Origin: Burkholderiales bacterium
GTDB taxonomy: Bacteria > Pseudomonadota > Gammaproteobacteria > Burkholderiales > SG8-41
Direction: 5' to 3'
Length of the DNA stretch: 27,469 nt
Assembly: GCA_005800795.1 (NCBI GenBank)
Contig: SYEN01000521.1
Location: 1 to 27,469 of the forward strand
Both the position numbers and the translations under genes were made by a program. The notes beneath the pieces were generated by a model. It had not been told where the DNA came from. It saw only the letters and a list, made by a program, of their open reading frames with translations, and made no database searches. Positions 22,866-27,469 of the stretch are shown here, one piece after another; position 1 is the first letter of the stretch; each line of letters begins with the position of its first letter.

Positions 22866-23849
22866 CTACTTCGTCGCACCAAACTTCGCGCCGCTTTCCT
22901 CTAGCACTTTCGTCCAGTGATCAGTGTCTTTTTTCAGAAACGCTGTGAACTCCGCTGTTGTGGAGCCAACCGCTTCGGCGCCAACGGTCATCATGCGTTC
23001 GGCCAATTCTGGATTTTTCAATGCTTTTACCAGCTCGGCGTTGATCTTGGCAACGATGTCCGGCGGTGTCTTCAGCGGCACGTTCATCCCATACCAGCCG
23101 AGCATTTCAAAGCCCGGCAGCGTTTCTGACACTGGCACCAGACCTGGCGCGAGTTTGGTCGGCTTCTGATAGGTGACGCCAATGGTGCGAATCTTGCCGC
23201 TGGCCATGAAGACCGGCAGCGACGGCACCGCTGGACAGTAAACGTGAATAGCACCTCCGATCAGGTCAGCCAGCGTGGTCGCGGTGTTTGCGTATGGCAC
23301 ATGGGTCATTTTCAGGCCTGCCATCGCGTTCATTTTTTCAATGCACAAATGCGATGAACCCCAGTTGCCACCGGAGCCATACAGCAACTGGCCGGGCCGC
23401 GCCTTGGCATAAGCGATCCACTCCGAGATGGATTTCACCGGTATCGACGCGGGCACCACAATGGCAAACGGCGTGGTGCCTACGAGCGTGACGGCCCCAA
23501 GCTCTGTGGCCAGTTGGTACTTTTGAAACATCAGCATGCCGATCAATTGCGTCATGGTGCTGAGAAACATGGTGTGGCCGTCGGGTGCGGATTTGGCGAG
23601 CAGCTCAATCGCGATCAGGCCGGTGGCACCGGGCCGGTTATCGATGACCAGCGGCTGGCCCCACGACTCGGCGAGTTTGGCGCCGAGCAGCCGCGCAATC
23701 ACGTCAGGCGCGGAGCCGGGACCGTTGGCGACGATCATGCGCACCGGGCGGGCGGGATAAGCTTGTGCGGCGGCTTGTGTGGCGGACAAGGCCAGCAGCG
23801 CGGTTGTCGCTATTGCAGCGGTACGGCTGCGTTGGTACAGTTTACCCAT
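22866..23849 (-). CDS. Bug/TctC-family periplasmic solute receptor (2)
   Basis: This is a 327-residue receptor of the same family as the one at 7400 but only distantly similar. It has a signal peptide ending ATQAAAQA, the opening YPARPVRMIVANGPGSAPD, NRPGATGLIAIELLAKSAPDG, and GSGGNWGSSHL in the ligand cleft region. The start is ATG 23849, because GGAGG lies 8 bases ahead of it; an upstream in-frame ATG at 23864 overlaps that ribosome site. It follows the dehydrogenase gene by 31 bases, which suggests that the receptor's ligand is a hydroxy- or keto-acid handled by that enzyme. No permease genes are nearby. Confidence 0.92.
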   Translation of the reverse strand: MGKLYQRSRTAAIATTALLALSATQAAAQAYPARPVRMIVANGPGSAPDVIARLLGAKLAESWGQPLVIDNRPGATGLIAIELLAKSAPDGHTMFLSTMTQLIGMLMFQKYQLATELGAVTLVGTTPFAIVVPASIPVKSISEWIAYAKARPGQLLYGSGGNWGSSHLCIEKMNAMAGLKMTHVPYANTATTLADLIGGAIHVYCPAVPSLPVFMASGKIRTIGVTYQKPTKLAPGLVPVSETLPGFEMLGWYGMNVPLKTPPDIVAKINAELVKALKNPELAERMMTVGAEAVGSTTAEFTAFLKKDTDHWTKVLEESGAKFGATK

Positions 23850-23880
23850 GAAGAATTCCTCCATTTAGCCATGGTTGGCG

Positions 23881-24855
23881 CTATGGTCGAGCGCCAACGC
23901 CAGGATTCAACAATTGTACCACCTTGCCCGCGGCATAGGCGGCAGCCTGCTCGAAGGCTTCACCGAAATACAATTCGTAAGTATAGGGCTCGAGCCACGC
24001 AGTGTGCGGCGTGCAAATGGCGTTGGGCAGCTCGAGCAGCGGATGATCGCCGTTTTGCACCGGCTCGTTTTCGTAGACGTCGGTGGCGGCAAAGCCCGGC
24101 CGCCCTTTTTTCAGCGCCTCCACCAGCACGCCGGGCGCGAACAGTTCCGCGCGCGAGGTATTGACGATCAGAGCTGTGGGTTTCATCAGCGCCAGATCGG
24201 TGGCGGTGATGATGCCGCGCGTGGCTTCCTGCATGCGCAGGTTGACACTCAGCACATCAGACTGCGCAAACAACTCTGCCTTGCTCACGGCGGCCTCATA
24301 GCCCAGCTTCCTCGCGCGCCTGGCGGTGGCTTCACGCGCATAGCACAGCACGCGCATGCCGAAAGCCGCACCGGCGGCGGCCACCGGCTCGCCGATTCTG
24401 CCGAGACCATACACGCCCAGCGTTTTTCCGCGCAGGCTGGTGCTAAACCAGTCGCGCCACTTACCGACTTTGAAGGTAGCGGCGTCTTCGCTGATACGCC
24501 GCACGCAGGCGAAAATCAGCGCCCAGGTGTGTTCGGCTACGGTGTGAGGTGACGCATGCGAACCCGAACACACGGCAACGCCGTGATCGGTGCAGGCTTG
24601 CAGATCAATGCTGTGCGCGCTGCGCCCGGTCTGCACAATGAGCTTTAACTTCGGCAGTTGCTCGATCAACGTACGGGTGAAATCGGTGCGCTCGCGCACT
24701 GCGACAATGATCTCGGCGTCACGCAGTTTTTCAACCAGGGTTTCAAACGAGGGCGCCACATCGCGCATTACCGTGACGTCGTGGCCTGCCAGCTTTTTGT
24801 AGCTGTCGAGCTTGGGCACCAGCCCGTGGTAATCGTCGGGGATGACTATTTTCAT
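23881..24855 (-). CDS. D-2-hydroxyacid dehydrogenase family protein (2)
   Basis: The 324-residue protein has the NAD motif YGLGRIGEPVAA (149-160), NTSRAELF with catalytic Arg235, DVYENEP with Glu264 in the catalytic position, and TPHTAWLEP with His284. The full Arg-Glu-His triad is therefore present, unlike the relative at 12563. It opens MKIVIPDDYH. The open frame runs far upstream to 25224, but it passes antisense-like, low-complexity sequence and a separate small lipoprotein gene in another frame, so ATG 24855 is the right start despite a poor ribosome site. It likely interconverts a 2-ketoacid and a D-2-hydroxyacid, and is cotranscribed with Bug receptor 2. Confidence 0.9.
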   Translation of the reverse strand: MKIVIPDDYHGLVPKLDSYKKLAGHDVTVMRDVAPSFETLVEKLRDAEIIVAVRERTDFTRTLIEQLPKLKLIVQTGRSAHSIDLQACTDHGVAVCSGSHASPHTVAEHTWALIFACVRRISEDAATFKVGKWRDWFSTSLRGKTLGVYGLGRIGEPVAAAGAAFGMRVLCYAREATARRARKLGYEAAVSKAELFAQSDVLSVNLRMQEATRGIITATDLALMKPTALIVNTSRAELFAPGVLVEALKKGRPGFAATDVYENEPVQNGDHPLLELPNAICTPHTAWLEPYTYELYFGEAFEQAAAYAAGKVVQLLNPGVGARP

Positions 24856-24905
24856 GGTGGGCGCAAGTCTAGCACGCGCCCACCTGGCCATCCTTTGCGC
24901 CGATG

Positions 24906-25037
24906 CTATCGGTGATAACCGCCGTGATGATGGTGATGATGGCCGCGGTGTCCGCCGCCACCCCCGAGGGGCAGAATGATGCAGCCGGACAACAGTGCCG
25001 CAAGAGTGACCGCAATGACAAGTTTGACTGCTTTCAT
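24906..25037 (-). CDS. Small His-rich lipoprotein, 43 residues
   Basis: From ATG 25037 to TAG 24906 the product is 43 residues. An N-terminal MKAVKLVIAVTLAALLSGC ends in a clean lipobox (LSGC, Cys19). After that come IILPLGGGGG and a tail GHRGHHHHHHGGYHR with six consecutive histidines. GGAG lies 8 bases before the ATG. Signal peptidase II would leave a 25-residue lipid-anchored peptide. The His-Gly tail suggests binding of Zn, Ni or Cu at the envelope, which is inference. The gene is too short for common gene-length cut-offs, but the combination of ribosome site, lipobox and patterned tail is strong. Confidence 0.8.
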   Translation of the reverse strand: MKAVKLVIAVTLAALLSGCIILPLGGGGGHRGHHHHHHGGYHR

Positions 25038-25376
25038 GGTCTGTTCTCCGGGAATCATGTGGAAGCCCACGCCTTACATAACGGACTGCGGGAACGGCTG
25101 ACGACGCGCGATGCGTAACAGAGTGCGCTGCTATGTAAGCAAATGTTTCAGTCGGACAGGGTGCCCGCGTGGGCATTTGCCAAAAGGCTGAAACCTGAGT
25201 GTTGGAGAACACCATGCGCGTCACAGCAAACCCATCCCAATGGGCCGCATGGAGCCCAGGGTAAACCGGGGCTGTGGCGGTGACTCTCCGGTATTACGCG
25301 GCGCTTAATGTGAGCTACGCTTTCTTCAACCACGCAGCCCTATGGAACGAACATCCAGCATCCTGGGTGACCTTGC
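25038..25376. other. Intergenic region with several hairpins
   Basis: No supported gene lies in these 339 bases. On the plus strand there is a 9-bp stem, 25145-25153 with 25186-25194 (GTTTCAGTC/GGCTGAAAC, one G-T pair), enclosing TGCCC/GGGCA (25162-25166 with 25171-25175). A second hairpin, GTGTT-GGAG-AACAC, occupies 25199-25212. Further on, CACAGC (25222) can pair with GCTGTG (25271). A possible 16-codon frame (25214-25264) begins just after the second hairpin. Part of this region must hold the lipoprotein promoter on the minus strand. Confidence 0.45.
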
Positions 25377-25925
25377 TTAGCCCCCGCACCACTGCTGATT
25401 GGCCCGAACCGTGGCAATATGCCGCGCATACGGTCGCCCGCCCACCTGTGGCAGCGGTACCCACCACAGCAACAGATTGTCGCGGCGCGTGAACAGCGTC
25501 ACGGGGGCATCGGCAATGGCGCAGCCTTCGAGCATGACGTTGGCGCGGCGGGCTTGTCCGATCCACAGCGGTATCCATTCCGAATGTGCGCGAAAACAAT
25601 CGAGATAGGTATCACGTGCGAGATCGGGGCCGCACTGGCCGCGCTCGGGATGGGCAAGCCATACCACGCCGCGCCGGGTGTCAATGGTGGCGCGCGCCAG
25701 TTCGCGGCCTTCGCTGTCGAGAAAAGTGAGTTGGCCATTGCGCAGACGCTTGGCGGCGCCGCCCTTGGCGTTGAATACCAGTTGCACTTCCAGCGTGGCG
25801 TGTGTCGCGCGGTGCCACCAGCCATAGCCCATTGACGCGGTGAACCCCGCCAACGCCAGTAGCAGCAAAGCCGGCAGCGCGCGGCGCCACATCGTTGCAG
25901 CCATGGGCAGGCGGGGCGTGCTCAT
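25377..25925 (-). CDS. Membrane-anchored protein of unknown function
   Basis: I do not recognise this 182-residue protein. It has one hydrophobic helix near residues 14-32 (RALPALLLLALAGFTASMG), probably an uncleaved anchor or signal, then a beta-rich soluble part with LEVQLVFNAKGG, GQLTFLDSEGRELARATID and four cysteines (98, 109, 134, 180) that could form disulfides in the periplasm. The chosen start, ATG 25925, has only a weak GGGAA upstream; ATG 25904 and 25892 are alternatives that keep the helix. The frame is clean and the composition matches neighbouring genes. Confidence 0.65.
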   Translation of the reverse strand: MSTPRLPMAATMWRRALPALLLLALAGFTASMGYGWWHRATHATLEVQLVFNAKGGAAKRLRNGQLTFLDSEGRELARATIDTRRGVVWLAHPERGQCGPDLARDTYLDCFRAHSEWIPLWIGQARRANVMLEGCAIADAPVTLFTRRDNLLLWWVPLPQVGGRPYARHIATVRANQQWCGG

Positions 25926-26087
25926 TGGTTGATTCCCAAGCGCACTTCATCCAGATCAGCCATGCAGCCGCGCTTGACGCTGATCAAAGGTCGTACGTAC
26001 GCATTAACCACTCGCGACCGTACTGTAAAGGCATTCACTGATTAAGACCGCGAGATCGTACCGTATCTTGGCAATAACCGATCGCTG

Positions 26088-27469
26088 CTAAATCCTCGGC
26101 TGCACCCGTCGCCCCACCATCACCTCCACCACCGCCGGCTGGGCTCTGGCGCCTTTGGTAGCTGCCAGCGCCTGCTTTAACGCGTCCTCGACATCTTTGG
26201 GGTCGCTAACGCGTATGCCCTTGCAGCCACAGGCTTCGCCGATCTGCGCGAAGTTGGGGCTGGTGAACGCGGTGCCGTAGGTGTGGCCGTAAAGGCCCGT
26301 TTGCTGCATATAGGTCTGGCCGAAGGAGCCGTCGTTCAGCACTACCAGCACGATGTTGGCGCCGTACTCGGTGGCGGTCGGCAGGTCGCCAATGGTCATG
26401 AGCGAGGCGCCATCGCCCGCCAGTCCGATCACATCACGTTGGGGGAATTCCATTTTGGCGACGATGGCTGTGGGCAAGCCGTTGCTCATGGCGTTCCACA
26501 CGCCTGACTGCATGAATGATTCAGGTGTGGCGATGCGGCGGAACACGCGTGCCCACATCTGGCACAGGCCCACGTCGCTGGCCACCACGGCTTGATCGTC
26601 TAGCACTTTGTTCATCGCCTGCATCAGCAGGCCGGGGTAGATCGGATTGTCGTTGACGTGCGGTGTGACGTTGGCGGCAAGCTGGGCGTGCACGTCGGCT
26701 TTGCGTGTGGCGAGTTGTTGCAGCAGGGCTTCGTCGCGCGGCCGCTGGTAATCGCCTAGACGCGCGAGCAGTGCTTCGAGAAACAATTTGGGATCAGCCA
26801 CGCGCTCGTCCGGCCCTTGATAGTGCGCGGTTTGCGCGTCGTCAAAGCCGGCGATCATCAAGTGTTTTTCGCCGGCGCGTTCGCGCAGCTCGGACATTTC
26901 CGCTGCGCCCGCGCGCAGGCCCGTGCCGAGCACAAAGTCGCTGCGCTCCAGCGCGATCATGCACAGCTGGTGGCAGCGCTGGCGCTGGAAAAACCCCGCG
27001 TAGAGCGGATGTGCTTCGGGAAAAAGGCCAATGGAATCCTGCGCGGTGATCACCGGTGCCTGCAATTTCTCAGCGAGCTGGGTGAGCAGGGCTATGGCGC
27101 CTTGACGGATGACGCCCTTGCCCGCCGCCAGCAGCGGCGCGCGAGCGGCCATCAGTCGTTTTGCACATTGGTCGACGAAGGTGGGGTCGGGCTGCGCCAC
27201 CGTCGCGGGAATACGTTTGTAGGCGGGCAATACTGCAGGCGTCTCCTGCAAGATGTATTCGCTGTAGTCGGACACGCGCGGCAGTTCCACGTGGACCGGC
27301 CCCGGCCGCCCGCTGCGTGCGATGTGAAACGCCTTGGCCATCACTTCAGGAATGTCTTCGATGCGTTCGACGCGCGCGCTCCACTTGGTGATCTTTTTGA
27401 ACATCTCGTGCACGAAGGCCGGATCATCGACGCCGTGAAAGGCTTCCATATCCGCTTTCAGCGGCACCG
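26088..27469 (-). CDS. ThDP-dependent acetolactate-synthase/decarboxylase-like protein, 5' end outside window
   Basis: At least 459 residues of a thiamine-diphosphate enzyme are present, entering from the right edge. The frame begins inside the N-terminal Pyr domain (FKKITKWSARVERIEDIPEV, then SGRPGPVHVELPRV), followed by a central domain (APLLAAGKGVIRQGA) and the PP domain with the cofactor motif GLAGDGASLMTIGDLPTATEYG ending VVLNDGSFG (GDG to ND). The visible GTG near 27467 is not a real start: about 100 residues of such enzymes precede this point. Members include acetolactate synthase, benzoylformate decarboxylase and oxalyl-CoA decarboxylase. The absence of a visible small subunit and the unusual sequence argue against housekeeping ilvB, but the reaction is not determined. 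Confidence 0.88.
   Translation of the reverse strand, partial: VPLKADMEAFHGVDDPAFVHEMFKKITKWSARVERIEDIPEVMAKAFHIARSGRPGPVHVELPRVSDYSEYILQETPAVLPAYKRIPATVAQPDPTFVDQCAKRLMAARAPLLAAGKGVIRQGAIALLTQLAEKLQAPVITAQDSIGLFPEAHPLYAGFFQRQRCHQLCMIALERSDFVLGTGLRAGAAEMSELRERAGEKHLMIAGFDDAQTAHYQGPDERVADPKLFLEALLARLGDYQRPRDEALLQQLATRKADVHAQLAANVTPHVNDNPIYPGLLMQAMNKVLDDQAVVASDVGLCQMWARVFRRIATPESFMQSGVWNAMSNGLPTAIVAKMEFPQRDVIGLAGDGASLMTIGDLPTATEYGANIVLVVLNDGSFGQTYMQQTGLYGHTYGTAFTSPNFAQIGEACGCKGIRVSDPKDVEDALKQALAATKGARAQPAVVEVMVGRRVQPRI

Noticed and set aside
25160..25200. Resemblance of TTGCCAAAAGG to a glycine riboswitch segment
   Set aside because: The other conserved aptamer blocks are absent, and no glycine cleavage or transport gene follows on that strand.
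24856..25224. N-terminal extension of the dehydrogenase frame to 25224
   Set aside because: The extension is Ser/Arg/Pro-rich and lacks similarity to the fold; a separate lipoprotein gene with its own ribosome site occupies the same bases in another frame.
25990..26067. Three similar words, CGTACGTAC, CGTACTGTA and CGTACCGTA
   Set aside because: They are unequally spaced (27 and 38 bases) and inexact, so neither a direct repeat array nor an operator set can be supported.

Overview
The window looks like a GC-rich chromosomal piece of a betaproteobacterium, probably Burkholderiales or a close relative. The reasons are two orphan Bug/TctC-type solute receptors, a Tat-exported isoquinoline-oxidoreductase-type molybdoenzyme, a catabolic cluster of CoA-ligase and dehydratase genes, and a large set of c-di-GMP and HDOD signalling domains. 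The assignment comes from gene content and protein style only. I see no rRNA, tRNA, CRISPR array, transposase or phage gene.

Left edge (1-2466): the molybdenum hydroxylase locus. The [2Fe-2S] subunit is rearranged: its N-terminal half reads on the minus strand (141 to 1), its C-terminal end reads on the plus strand (143-247), and the middle is missing. The large Mo-binding subunit is complete, but has Gln where the catalytic Glu is expected. Next come a D-Ala-D-Ala-ligase-like ATP-grasp enzyme (+), a VOC protein (-) and a small two-helix membrane protein (-).

Minus-strand catabolic cluster (12376 down to 4876): succinyl-CoA-ligase-like beta and alpha subunits, a FAS1/MaoC-like dehydratase, an isochorismatase-fold hydrolase lacking the usual Cys, a Bug receptor, an enoyl-CoA hydratase and an exported metallo-beta-lactamase-fold hydrolase. 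Order and spacing suggest capture of an organic acid, its activation to a CoA ester, and hydration/dehydration. The substrate cannot be read from sequence. A divergent D-2-hydroxyacid dehydrogenase faces it at 12563.

Middle (13587-15523, minus): a GNAT acetyltransferase, a secreted TPR protein and an uncharacterised 51-residue protein.

Signalling block (15840-21928, plus): a Ser/Thr kinase-HDOD-GAF fusion, a GspG-like pseudopilin, and 9 bases later a membrane HAMP-GAF-GGDEF-EAL protein. The last is cut by an in-frame TGA inside its GAF domain. Its GGDEF domain is degenerate (GGHEF), while its EAL domain looks intact.

Right part (minus): glycerophosphodiester phosphodiesterase, a second Bug receptor beside a second D-2-hydroxyacid dehydrogenase, a 43-residue lipoprotein ending in a natural His6 run, an unknown membrane-anchored protein, and a ThDP-dependent decarboxylase/acetolactate-synthase-like gene running off the right edge. 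A short AT-rich element recurs between genes, always in the same orientation.
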